A stretch of DNA of 64,000 nucleotides from Nitrosomonas communis. Its GTDB lineage: Bacteria > Pseudomonadota > Gammaproteobacteria > Burkholderiales > Nitrosomonadaceae. The notes beneath the pieces were generated by a model. The model searched no databases, was not told the origin of the DNA, and worked only from the letters and a program-made list of their open reading frames with translations. Shown piece after piece: positions 1 to 8,649 of the stretch. The position numbers and the translations under genes were made by a program. Positions within the stretch are counted from its first letter, which is position 1; every line of letters begins with the position of its first letter. The stretch is taken from contig NZ_CP011451.1 in NCBI RefSeq assembly GCF_001007935.1, positions 3,038,001-3,102,000 on the forward strand, given 5' to 3'.

Positions 1-276
1 CACCGGAGTAATTTAGTAGGCATGGGGGTCTTACCTTTACAATTCATGGGCAATCATAACGCCTCCTCCCTTGGCATCAAAGGGGACGAACAATTCGATA
101 TTGTTGGCATCGACACCATTCACCCCCAGCAAGAAGTTACTCTTGTTATCCATTACAAAGATGGCAGCCAGCACCGCATCCCGCTGCTCTGCCGCATTGA
201 TACCGCAATTGAAGTCGATTATTATCGGCATAGCGGTATTTTACCTTATGTACTCAGGCAGTTACTGGTGAGTTAG
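1..276 (+). CDS. acnA: Aconitate hydratase, C-terminal end (partial)
   Basis: The reading frame is open from base 1 and stops at 276, giving about 91 residues of the C-terminal swivel domain. Visible family features are the [12 protein letters not shown] segment, the FDI-GI strand, the [20 protein letters not shown] block and the final LRQLL. This matches AcnA/IRP-type aconitases, which interconvert citrate and isocitrate in the TCA cycle with a 4Fe-4S cluster. The cluster ligands and the rest of the enzyme lie upstream of the window. The ATG at 22 is internal, not a start. A truncated inverted-repeat element begins eight bases after the stop, and its strong hairpin may serve as the transcription end. 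Confidence 0.9.
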   Translation, partial: HRSNLVGMGVLPLQFMGNHNASSLGIKGDEQFDIVGIDTIHPQQEVTLVIHYKDGSQHRIPLLCRIDTAIEVDYYRHSGILPYVLRQLLVS

Positions 277-283
277 AAAATTT

Positions 284-412
284 CATGCGCGCTGGAGGAT
301 ATTCTCCAGCATGTTTGAAGCCAACAAGAGCAAGTGCTCTCAACTGATTTGAAAGTATTTAATTTACAGTAGCATCTGGCAATACCACTTATAAATGATC
401 ATCTTGGCTGCC
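284..412 (-). repeat. Inverted-repeat element family 2, truncated copy
   Basis: Read on the minus strand, this segment matches the element at 10381-10530 over most of its length: a GGCAGCCAAGATGATCATTT end, a shared core, and a near-perfect CTGGAG/CTCCAG hairpin around 290-308. The second terminal repeat seen in the full copy is missing here. It lies directly behind the aconitase gene and could terminate its transcript. Confidence 0.7.
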
Positions 413-414
413 TT

Positions 415-512
415 CGCGCAGACTCAGTAGAAGCTATGAGCGCCTCACTCGGACGGATGAAGCCTGGGTTTACATCGCCATGACCCGCAGTATGTTGGAG
501 CGCTTGACATAA
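415..512 (+). pseudogene. IS5-type transposase C-terminal remnant
   Basis: The frame starting at 417 encodes about 31 residues, including LSRSYERLTRTDEAW and VYIAMTRSMLERL, and stops at 512. This resembles the extreme C-terminus of IS5-type transposases that carry a SYERLT-DEAW tail. No start codon or catalytic domain remains, so this is a decayed end of an insertion sequence. The assignment rests on this short motif only. Confidence 0.55.
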
Positions 513-562
513 AACAGGAGTTTCCAAACTGATGTGGCTACACTAAACCGGACACATTCCTT

Positions 563-620
563 AAAATATAGCATGTCCCCTGTAAATTATAATCAATTTA
601 TAGGGGACATGCTATATTTT
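563..620. terminator. Long perfect hairpin
   Basis: The arms 563-580 and 603-620 are exact reverse complements (AAAATATAGCATGTCCCC), and pairing continues with mismatches toward the centre. The hairpin lies 84 bases beyond the stop of the minus-strand antiporter at 704. It may act as a terminator, although it could also be a relic of an IS end. Confidence 0.5.
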
Positions 621-703
621 TGATTTCAGCCATTGCATATTCTCCTTTCAATAATAGTGAGCGATACATCCCGTTTGGATGGAGTCGATGGCGCAAGGCA
701 GTA

Positions 704-2674
704 TTAGCTGTAAAGGATGATGCGCTCAGCACGCTGTAACTCATCCGGTGAGCCATGCATCACTAGGATGTCGTTTGCTGCAATACTTGTTTCTGAGGAT
801 GGCATCACGAGGCGGTCCCCATGTCGAACGATAGTGATGAATGTGATGCCACCCGGGTTAACCTCGCCAAGCTGTCTTCCGATGGACTTACAGTTGGGCG
901 GAATCTCAATTGAATGCACGTGCTCTTCGCTGCTATAGCTCGCTGTCTCAGTCAGCGTGTCACCTCGGAAGAACTCCCGTATCAATCGATATTTTCCGGA
1001 TCTTTGCTCCTGAATACGCCGCATAACTTGTGATGGCGGGACGTCAAGTAGTAGCAACGATTGTGATGCGATCATCAAACCCGCTTCTAGCGTTTCAGGT
1101 ACAACCTCTGTAGCACCTGCTTTCTGTAATTCACTCACTCGACTCTCGTCGCGCGTACGAACCATCACAGGCAGTTCAGGGCGAGCCCTCCTTATATACT
1201 CAAGGGCTTTTAGGGATGCCGCAACATCGTCGTGACTGATAATAACGAGGCGTGCTCGGTCAAGGCCCAGCAAATCCAAGACATTCCGATCGGTCGCATC
1301 ACCGTAGTAAACAAGTTCGCCAGCAGCGTGAGCCTGGCGCACACGCGCTGGATCGAGGTCAAGCGCAATATAAGGAATACTCTCCTCGTCGAGTAGGTGC
1401 GCCACACTTTGGCCAATTCGGCCGTAGCCGAAAATAATTACATGGTCTTCAAGCTGCGTAATTATACCAAGCTCTAATGTTGGACTCATGGGTGAGTTGC
1501 TGGATCGAGACAGGTCTCGCACGAGTAGGCTAGCGATGGCGTGGTTGTGCCGGATGATAAATGGTCCGGCGATCATAGAAAAAAGCACTGACGTGAGCGC
1601 AATCTGACCTAGCAAGGTATCGATCACGTTAGCGGAGAGTGCTATGGCCAGGAGGGCAAACCCGAATTCTCCACCAACAGACAACAATAATCCGGTTCGC
1701 CAGGCCGTTAGCGGGTCAGTACCTACTTTTCTCACCATAAACGAGACAAGCAGTGCCTTGCTCGTTAGCAAAACTACTGCTCCGAGAATCGCCCAGTGCC
1801 AGATACGAGGAAGGCTAGCTGGATCTAGCAACATGCCGATGCCGATAAAGAAAAGACCGAGTAAAACGTCTCTAAATGGCCGAACGGTTGACTCCACTTG
1901 GTGGCGGAACTCTGTTTCACCAATTACCATCCCCGCGAGGAATGCGCCGAAAGCAAGGGACAGGCCTAGGCTGTTGGTCGTCCACGCAGCCAGCAAAGCA
2001 ATAAGCAAGACTGTAAGCGTAAAGATTTCCGCAGAGCGTCGCTCTGCAATGAAATGGAAAATAGGACGAAGAAGCCATCGACCCACGAAGAAGACCAAGG
2101 CAAATGCCAAGAGCGCCTTGGCCAGTGCCCAACCCAACGCACCCAGCACGAGTTCCGCCCCCACGGCCATACCGAGAACTGGAATGACTACCACAAAAGG
2201 TACGGCCGTGACATCTTGAAACACCGACATCGCAAGCCCAAGCTTCCCATGCCGGCTGTTCTCCTCACCTTGTTCCGCAAGTTGCTTGCCAATAATAGTT
2301 GTGGAAGACTGCGCGAAGACGGCACCGACAACGAATGCCGCCATAGGAGTAAGCCCCGCCCACCAAGCCACCAGCCCAACGATAGCGGTGGTAAAGAGGA
2401 CCTGACCCGTTCCCAAGCCAAGGACTTGATGCCGCAGCGCATGAATTTGCGGCAACGAAAAATTCAAACCAATCGTAAACAGGAGAAACACAATACCGAA
2501 TTCGGCAAGTGCTCTGATCTGCGGGATGTCGATCACCGGCCCCATTGTGTATGGCCCGAGTATCAATCCAACAAGCAGATAGCCAAGACTGCTTGGAATA
2601 TCGAATCGGTTGAATGTAACAATCACCGAAACAGTCACCCCCAGCAAGAGCAATACTTGCGCGAAATTCTCCAT
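704..2674 (-). CDS. CPA2 monovalent cation:proton antiporter (KefB/YbaL type)
   Basis: This 656-residue inner-membrane protein has about 12 hydrophobic segments (residues ~1-385) forming a Na+/H+-exchanger domain. A TrkA-N Rossmann domain follows (IIFGYGRIGQSVAHLL, ~410-530), then a TrkA-C domain at the C-terminus. Such proteins exchange K+ or other monovalent cations for protons under nucleotide control. I placed the start at the ATG at 2674, which overlaps the stop of the upstream gene as TGATG and suggests translational coupling. A TTG one codon upstream is possible. The upstream partner is a broken paralogue. The exact ion is unknown. Confidence 0.85.
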   Translation of the reverse strand: MENFAQVLLLLGVTVSVIVTFNRFDIPSSLGYLLVGLILGPYTMGPVIDIPQIRALAEFGIVFLLFTIGLNFSLPQIHALRHQVLGLGTGQVLFTTAIVGLVAWWAGLTPMAAFVVGAVFAQSSTTIIGKQLAEQGEENSRHGKLGLAMSVFQDVTAVPFVVVIPVLGMAVGAELVLGALGWALAKALLAFALVFFVGRWLLRPIFHFIAERRSAEIFTLTVLLIALLAAWTTNSLGLSLAFGAFLAGMVIGETEFRHQVESTVRPFRDVLLGLFFIGIGMLLDPASLPRIWHWAILGAVVLLTSKALLVSFMVRKVGTDPLTAWRTGLLLSVGGEFGFALLAIALSANVIDTLLGQIALTSVLFSMIAGPFIIRHNHAIASLLVRDLSRSSNSPMSPTLELGIITQLEDHVIIFGYGRIGQSVAHLLDEESIPYIALDLDPARVRQAHAAGELVYYGDATDRNVLDLLGLDRARLVIISHDDVAASLKALEYIRRARPELPVMVRTRDESRVSELQKAGATEVVPETLEAGLMIASQSLLLLDVPPSQVMRRIQEQRSGKYRLIREFFRGDTLTETASYSSEEHVHSIEIPPNCKSIGRQLGEVNPGGITFITIVRHGDRLVMPSSETSIAANDILVMHGSPDELQRAERIILYS

Positions 2675-3490
2675 CAAGTACCGCCTTCTCTTATAGCTTG
2701 AGTAATACCAGAAGAAAATTCCTGGACGTCTTTTGTATGCAGCCGAAGGTGCAGCTGGGTATGCGTTATCATGCCATGCGCCAATTCACATTCATCTAGA
2801 AATACTGTCCCCAAGCTTTTTTTTCTCAAAATCTCCGCTTCTTCCTCGCTATGTGTACGCAAGATGACGAATATCGATGAATTGAGCGTTTTGGCTATCT
2901 CGACCATTTTGCGAATATTGAACGTGTCTGAGATCGCAATGAACAGCCTCGCGGCTCGTGCGACGTGGACCTGGGTCAACACTTCATATAGGATTAAGAC
3001 CAGCACCATCACGAGGCCTTCAACGATAAACCTACCCACAACTATCTGGTCATTGACTGACTTGAGCAGCCCTTTGGCTTCCGGTGTACGAAGTAACACG
3101 ACCGTGCTGGCGATAGAGATACACAATCCAAATACCAGGGATACGTTAATGCTCCAGCCCCAGAAGGAGGCTGTCGCTATGCCGGATGCTACCGCCAACG
3201 CAATTTGGACAATGGTACTTGGTACGGCAATGCATCGAACAGCCATCAGATCGCCAACAGAAAAGTATAGACCGACACCAAACGTCAGCAGCACCACGCC
3301 AATCTCGTCTGGCTGGCATGCAAAGCCGACATCCGCAAGGAAGCCTGGTGTGACGGGGCTAATCATGATGCCGGTAAGCAGATAGCCAACCAATGACAGC
3401 ATACGAAAGCGCGTAGCAATGAAAGCCAAACACCATCGCGAGGCCAGAATTGGCAGCGATGACAGCAATCAGATTGATGTCGTTAGGCAT
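2674..3490 (-). pseudogene. Broken YbaL-type antiporter
   Basis: The minus strand starts with MPNDINLIAVIAANSGLAMV from an ATG at 3490, which is the usual YbaL N-terminus. Around 3425-3440 the frame shifts. The new frame continues with family residues (MLSLVGYLLTGIMISPVTPG, GVGLYFSVGDLMAVRCIAVP, STVVLLRTPEAKGLL). After about 160 residues it jumps directly into a C-terminal RCK-like part (LFIAISDTFNIRKMVEIAK, EEAEILRKKSLGTVFLDECE). More than half of the transmembrane domain and part of the Rossmann fold are missing, although the junction is in frame. It is probably a frameshifted, internally deleted paralogue of the downstream antiporter. A short expressed product from 3468 cannot be excluded. 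Confidence 0.75.
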
Positions 3491-3689
3491 GCACTATCTC
3501 CGAGCAGACTCATCAGCTGCGCCGAGTCGTCACTCGACGCTATTCGTACTTGCGGTCAGCCACGATTGGGTGAAAAATATAGAAAAATTCTACCAGAGTC
3601 AACTCTCCATTGGACACCTCACATGCCTCAGAAATCCGCGTGGAATTTCCAGCAAGCTAATTTGTCAGCCAACGCGCCCCAATTGTATG

Positions 3690-4013
3690 AAGGAACAGAT
3701 GGTGGAGATTCTTACCTTCGAACAGGTCGCCGGCTATCTGGAGGTGATGCCTCCCAAAAAAAGCAAACTATCCAAAAAGCGCAAGGCGGTAGAGAAAATG
3801 GAAGAATTTGTTAAAGCTCGTCGTGCGCACTCAGCAGTAGAGCCAGCAATTGATGCGCTGGAGGCACACGGACGAGACAAATGCCCAGACCATGGCATGG
3901 TTGGTTTTAAACGTTACGTTGCACTGGCTATTGTCGCCAGAAACAACCGTTGTATACGTGATATTCTATGGCAGCAGGATGTGGAGTGTGAGTGGCAAAG
4001 CTATAAAATATAA
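3690..4013 (+). pseudogene. ISNCY-type transposase C-terminal remnant
   Basis: The reading frame ends at 4013 and carries the tail typical of ISNCY-like transposases: KKRKAVEKMEEFVKARRAHS, AVEPAIDALEAHG, KCPDHGMVGFKRYVALAIVA and a final ILWQQD. The upstream portion of the same frame (from 3450) has no recognisable transposase sequence, and no catalytic DDE region is present. This is a 5'-truncated IS remnant between the antiporter pair and the P-type ATPase. The family name is from memory of this motif. Confidence 0.65.
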
Positions 4014-4202
4014 CTTACAGCACCAACAGGCAGCTTAAGCTAGCCAACTAACGCAAAAGACCGCATGATTGCGAACAATCAGTAGTGAATGCTGGGTAGA
4101 AATTAGAATCGTATTTTTAATGCCATGTCTCACAAAAAGTACAATCATGGGCTTTGGGTATGTATGGTTTCAATGTATTTTTACAAAGGCGCTTAAAGAT
4201 CA

Positions 4203-4300
4203 GGCTCCATGTTGATAAAAAAATGAGGTTTTCAGACTGACACTATTTATCCTGCCTGCGACTTGTTTTCGCATCATTTTTGGTTTGAAAATGCAAATAG
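4203..4300 (-). repeat. MITE family 1, degenerate copy
   Basis: The right part (about 4240-4299) aligns with the reverse orientation of the 101-bp element: a tattta-ctg-ctgc core, then gcatcatttttggtttgaaa. The left end is heavily eroded. Its terminal bases run into the AGGAGG ribosome binding site of the ATPase gene. Confidence 0.5.
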
Positions 4301-4312
4301 GAGGTAAAACAA

Positions 4313-7021
4313 TTGGTGACTCCTCAACGTAATTCAGAGACTGCGTGGCATCATCGAACAGCCGATGAAGTGATGGCAATCCTTCAAACTAACCGTCATG
4401 GTCTTACGCAGACGGAAGCGGAGCAGCGGCTCAAGCAGTATGGACCCAACCGGCTGAAGCCATCAAGAAAACGAAGTGCATGGAGTCGTTTCTTGCTGCA
4501 ATTTCACAATGCGCTGATTTATGTGCTGTTAGCCTCAGCTATGATTGCCGGATTGCTGGATCACTGGGTCGACACGGCCGTGATTGCCGGGGTGGTGCTC
4601 ATCAACGCATTGATTGGCTTCATCCAGGAAGGTAAAGCCGAAAAAGCGTTGAATGCGATACGTCAAATGCTTTCACTGGATGCGATGGTTTTGCGAGATA
4701 GCAAGCGCATACAAATCCACGCAGAAGAATTAGTTCCTGGTGATATTGTGTTGCTGCAATCCGGCGATAAAGTGCCTGCTGATTTGCGTTTATTCAGCAT
4801 CAAGAACTTGCGTGTGGAAGAAGCTGCCCTGACGGGAGAATCCGAGGCTATAGAAAAAACAACTGAAGCCGTACCGGCACAGGTAACGATCGGTGATCGT
4901 CTGTGCATGGCCTATTCAAGTACCTTAGTGGTCTATGGCCAAGGTGCAGGGATTGTGGTAGCCACTGGTGATCAAACTGAAATAGGACGCATCAGCACCT
5001 TGCTGGAACATGTCGATACCATTGAAACTCCCTTGCTCAGACAGTTAGCGATATTTGGACGCTGGCTGAGTGGTTTGGTTATCGTTCTGGCTATTGGCAT
5101 GCTGAGCTATGGTCTGATTTTAGGTGATTATCACTTAGGTGAGATGTTCATGGCTGCTGTCGGTATTGCTGTTGCCGCCATTCCGGAAGGGCTGCCTGCC
5201 ATCATGACCATTACGCTGGCGCTAGGAGTGCAAATGATGGCCAATCGGCATGCCATTATTCGTCGCTTGCCAGCAGTGGAGACTTTGGGTGCGGTAACCG
5301 TTATTTGCACCGACAAGACAGGGACGCTGACGCGTAATGAAATGACGGTGCAGCGTGTTATTACAGCTGATCATCAAATAGAAGTGAGCGGAATAGGTTA
5401 CGCACCTGTTGGAGGATTCAGTATGCAAGGTACCGAGCTTCTCAAGAATGAGTTTACCGGGACACTTGAGCTCTTTCGAATAGGGCTGCTGTGCAATGAT
5501 GCGCAATTACGAGAACACGAGAGCAACTGGACAATTGAGGGGGACCCAACTGAAGGCGCTCTGATCACGCTCGCCTTAAAAGCAGGGCTGGATCCCTCAT
5601 TCGAACATCAATCGCTGCCGAGTACCGATGCCATCCCTTTTGAATCTGAGCACCGCTTTATGGCCACCTTGCATCATAATCATGCAGGGCATGGCTATAT
5701 TTATCTCAAAGGAGCGCCTGAAGAAGTTTTGGCTATTTGCAGCAAGGAACGAAGCCTAGATGGCGAGCATCCGCTGGATACCAGTTATTGGCAAGCCGAG
5801 ATGCAGGAAGCAGCCGCATTGGGGCAGCGGCTACTGGCCATTGCAGTCAAGGCTGCTGAAAAAGATCAGATGACGCTGACTTTCGATCATGTACGTACTG
5901 ATTTTACCTTGCTTGGGATAGTTGGCATTATTGACCCTCCGAGGGAGGAAGCGATTGAGGCGGTGCATCAATGTCGATCAGCAGGCATACGCGTCAAAAT
6001 GATTACCGGGGATCATATCGCCACCGCACAGGCAATTGGTATGCAACTTGGCATTGGGGATGGTCAGATGGCATTAAGCGGAGTTGCACTGGATCAGATG
6101 AATGATGCGCAATTGCGTGAGGCGGTTAGCACAACAGATGTTTTTGCGCGCGCCAATCCAGAGCACAAGCTGAGATTGGTGAAGGCATTGCAGGCTAACG
6201 GTGAAATCGTGGCCATGACGGGCGATGGTGTGAATGATGCACCTGCCCTGAAGCGCGCAGATATCGGTGTAGCGATGGGCAAGAAAGGCACTGAAGTCGC
6301 CAAGGAAGCATCTGAGATGGTGATCACGGATGATAATTTTGCCTCAATTACGCATGCGGTGGAGGAAGGCCGTAGGATATACGATAATATCAGAAAAACA
6401 ATCATTTATATTATGCCCACCAGCGGCGGTGAGGCTGGTATGCTGGTCATCGCCATTCTGCTTGGGATGACACTACCGATTTCTCCTGTGCAGATTTTGT
6501 GGGTCAATATGGTCACTGCAGTCACCCTCTCACTATCCCTTGCTTTTGAAAAAGCAGAATCAGGCATCATGCAGCGTCCGCCGCGTGACCCAAGTGCACC
6601 TATTCTGTCACGGTTCATGATGTGGCGTATTGCATTTTTGTCCCTGGTTCTTACCAGCGGTGGGATTGGGTTGTTTTTATGGGAACAGGCACAAGGTGGC
6701 AGTGTTGAAACGTGCCGGACTATTGCTGTCAATGCACTGGTAATGGGAGAGATCTGGTATCTATTCAATTGCCGTTACCTGTTGACGCCAGCATTATCCT
6801 ATAAAGGATTATTTGGGAACCCTTATGTATTGCTTGCTATTAGTGGCTTGGTAGTAATTCAGCTTTTGTTTACCTACCACCCCCTGATGCAGCAATTGTT
6901 CGGTACAGCGGCAATTGATCCTGCTGCCTGGACTAAAGTGATGCTATTTGGTGTGCTGCTATTTCTGGTGGTTGAAGCTGAGAAGTATTTGATTAGCCGT
7001 TACAAGGTAGCCAAAATATGA
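4313..7021 (+). CDS. Type II P-type cation-transporting ATPase
   Basis: This 902-residue inner-membrane ion pump has the full P2-ATPase order: an N-terminal cation-ATPase domain (~8-75), the first transmembrane pair, an actuator with TGES (~174), TM4 with AAIPEGLPAIM, the phosphorylation site DKTGTLT (Asp ~334), a nucleotide-binding domain, the hinge TGDGVNDAP (~636) and six C-terminal helices. The family includes SERCA/PMR1-like Ca2+ pumps and Na+/K+-type bacterial homologues. The transported ion cannot be fixed from the motifs. The start is TTG at 4313, 8 nt after AGGAGG (4299-4304). GTG at 4316 is the alternative. It stands alone, followed by an IS5 element 43 bases later. Confidence 0.9.
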   Translation: MVTPQRNSETAWHHRTADEVMAILQTNRHGLTQTEAEQRLKQYGPNRLKPSRKRSAWSRFLLQFHNALIYVLLASAMIAGLLDHWVDTAVIAGVVLINALIGFIQEGKAEKALNAIRQMLSLDAMVLRDSKRIQIHAEELVPGDIVLLQSGDKVPADLRLFSIKNLRVEEAALTGESEAIEKTTEAVPAQVTIGDRLCMAYSSTLVVYGQGAGIVVATGDQTEIGRISTLLEHVDTIETPLLRQLAIFGRWLSGLVIVLAIGMLSYGLILGDYHLGEMFMAAVGIAVAAIPEGLPAIMTITLALGVQMMANRHAIIRRLPAVETLGAVTVICTDKTGTLTRNEMTVQRVITADHQIEVSGIGYAPVGGFSMQGTELLKNEFTGTLELFRIGLLCNDAQLREHESNWTIEGDPTEGALITLALKAGLDPSFEHQSLPSTDAIPFESEHRFMATLHHNHAGHGYIYLKGAPEEVLAICSKERSLDGEHPLDTSYWQAEMQEAAALGQRLLAIAVKAAEKDQMTLTFDHVRTDFTLLGIVGIIDPPREEAIEAVHQCRSAGIRVKMITGDHIATAQAIGMQLGIGDGQMALSGVALDQMNDAQLREAVSTTDVFARANPEHKLRLVKALQANGEIVAMTGDGVNDAPALKRADIGVAMGKKGTEVAKEASEMVITDDNFASITHAVEEGRRIYDNIRKTIIYIMPTSGGEAGMLVIAILLGMTLPISPVQILWVNMVTAVTLSLSLAFEKAESGIMQRPPRDPSAPILSRFMMWRIAFLSLVLTSGGIGLFLWEQAQGGSVETCRTIAVNALVMGEIWYLFNCRYLLTPALSYKGLFGNPYVLLAISGLVVIQLLFTYHPLMQQLFGTAAIDPAAWTKVMLFGVLLFLVVEAEKYLISRYKVAKI

Positions 7022-7197
7022 GTTTTCCTGGCAACAGCTTTTACTCGGCAATATTGACAATAAGGGGCACCTCTAAAAATTCAAGCTATAAAATGAGGCG
7101 CGTTAGGAGAAAGTAGTATTTTCTTGATTTGTCCAGGATAACACGTTGTTTCAAATGTATAATAATGAGATTATGCTCCCCGATATGAGTCCTCACC

Positions 7198-8259
7198 ATG
7201 CAACTCGGTTTTTTTGACCTTGACAATCGATATGCTCAGCTAAGTAAGTTAAATGATCCGCTTGAAGAGCTGAATCGCATAATCGATTGGAATCTATTCG
7301 CTGATCTTCTTGCAGAGACAACGACGAAGCCCCGGAAAAGTGAAGCAGGCCGCAAACCCTTTGATCGGGTGATGCTATTCAAAATGCTGGTATTACAAAG
7401 AATGAATAATCTGTCGGATGATCGGCTGGAGTATCAAGTCCGGGACCGGTTGAGTTTCATGCGGTTTTTGGGACTTGGTCTGGCAGGGGTAGTGCCTGAC
7501 GCAAAGACCATGTGGTCGTTCCGGGAAGAGTTGAAAGAGAACCATCTGATGGATCGTCTGTTTGCAAGATTCGATGAATGTTTACGAGAGTTGGAGGTAG
7601 AACTGAAGTCAGGTCAGATCATTGATGCGACCTTTGTGAGTGTGCCTAAACAACGCAATACACGTGAAGAAAACAAGATGATTAAAGAAGATGCCGTTCC
7701 GATTGAATGGGGACAGAATCCCCACAAACTGGCGCAAAAAGACATTGATGCGCGTTGGACGAAGAAGAACAGCGAATCGTTTTATGGTTACAAAGATCAC
7801 GTCAATATGGATCGCGATACCAAGCTGATAACCACATGGGAAGTTACTTCAGCGCAAATTCATGACAGTCAGGTTTTGGAAGAAGTGCTGCAATCCCCTG
7901 AAGTGGGAGGCGCAGATATTTATGCGGACTCAGCATACCGCAGCAATGCACAGGAAGAAAGTCTGGTCACCTCAAAATACACGAGTCAGATTCACGAAAA
8001 AGGCGCTCGCAATCATCCCCTCACGCAAGCACAAAAATCCAGTAACAAAGAGAAATCACGGGTGCGTGCACGAGTCGAGCATGTGTTTGGTTCGATGACG
8101 AATGAACTGGGCGGAATCACGATTCGTACCATAGGTTATGGGAGAGCAAAAGTACAAATAGGCTTACTCAACCTCGTCTATAACATCAAGCGTGTAGCGA
8201 CGCTGATTCGAAAAGGGTATTTCAGTTTCGATAGGGTTAGTGCGCCCGAAATGGCTTAA
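7198..8259 (+). CDS. IS5-family transposase
   Basis: This 353-residue DDE transposase starts MQLGFFDLDNRYAQL. An N-terminal DUF772-type domain (~15-120: RKPFDRVMLFKMLVLQRM, VPDAKTMWSFREEL) precedes the catalytic DDE domain. Visible catalytic blocks are GQIIDATFVSVP (first Asp), IYADSAYRS (second Asp) and RARVEHVFGSM (Glu region). It appears intact. It is the transposase of the surrounding element, whose right terminal repeat has been split by an IS110 insertion, so this copy is probably no longer mobile by itself. Confidence 0.9.
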   Translation: MQLGFFDLDNRYAQLSKLNDPLEELNRIIDWNLFADLLAETTTKPRKSEAGRKPFDRVMLFKMLVLQRMNNLSDDRLEYQVRDRLSFMRFLGLGLAGVVPDAKTMWSFREELKENHLMDRLFARFDECLRELEVELKSGQIIDATFVSVPKQRNTREENKMIKEDAVPIEWGQNPHKLAQKDIDARWTKKNSESFYGYKDHVNMDRDTKLITTWEVTSAQIHDSQVLEEVLQSPEVGGADIYADSAYRSNAQEESLVTSKYTSQIHEKGARNHPLTQAQKSSNKEKSRVRARVEHVFGSMTNELGGITIRTIGYGRAKVQIGLLNLVYNIKRVATLIRKGYFSFDRVSAPEMA

Positions 8260-8392
8260 AGGGAGCAAAAACGAGAAGATAACAACCCGAATCACCTTGA
8301 ATTTAGAAAAATTTAATTATTGGACAGAAAAACTTTGAGAATCAAGTGAAATTGCCCTCCTGGTTGAATTGATTTGCTTTTTTTAGGTATTT

Positions 8393-8649
8393 TTAGCGTA
8401 GTAATCCGCTAGAGGCGGCAAGGCGCGCAGAAGAAACAAGCGGCGTCAGAGCTTGAGGAGTAAAGTTGGAATGTCGCGCTGGAGAAGACCGACACATCAC
8501 TGGTGCTAATCCGCCCGTTTTTTAGCGTGGTCATGGGTCACGTCGGCGACATTGGTGAGTCCGTGGCAACGGACATCCCGTTTGAAAGAGTGAGTACAAC
8601 GACGTACCTGAACCAGCGCGACATTCCAATAGAGATAATGGAGGATGTC
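8393..8649 (+). ncRNA. Candidate bridge-RNA region of IS110 copy 1
   Basis: IS110-group elements are known to carry a structured guide (bridge) RNA in the long non-coding end upstream of the recombinase gene. This 257-bp left end fits that arrangement in position and length. It contains short self-complementary stretches such as ccgctagaggcgg near the outer end. I did not fold it, so the RNA is inferred from family knowledge. An open frame from 8503 runs through it but lacks a ribosome binding site. Confidence 0.4.

Noticed and set aside
2054..2701. 215-aa plus-strand frame opposite the antiporter gene
   Set aside because: It is antisense to the conserved antiporter, with no family features and an atypical composition.
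8503..8649. 49-residue N-terminal extension of the IS110 transposase
   Set aside because: The frame is open, but IS110 recombinases start near the AGIDIGS motif and GGAGG sits five bases before ATG 8650. The region better fits the non-coding left end.
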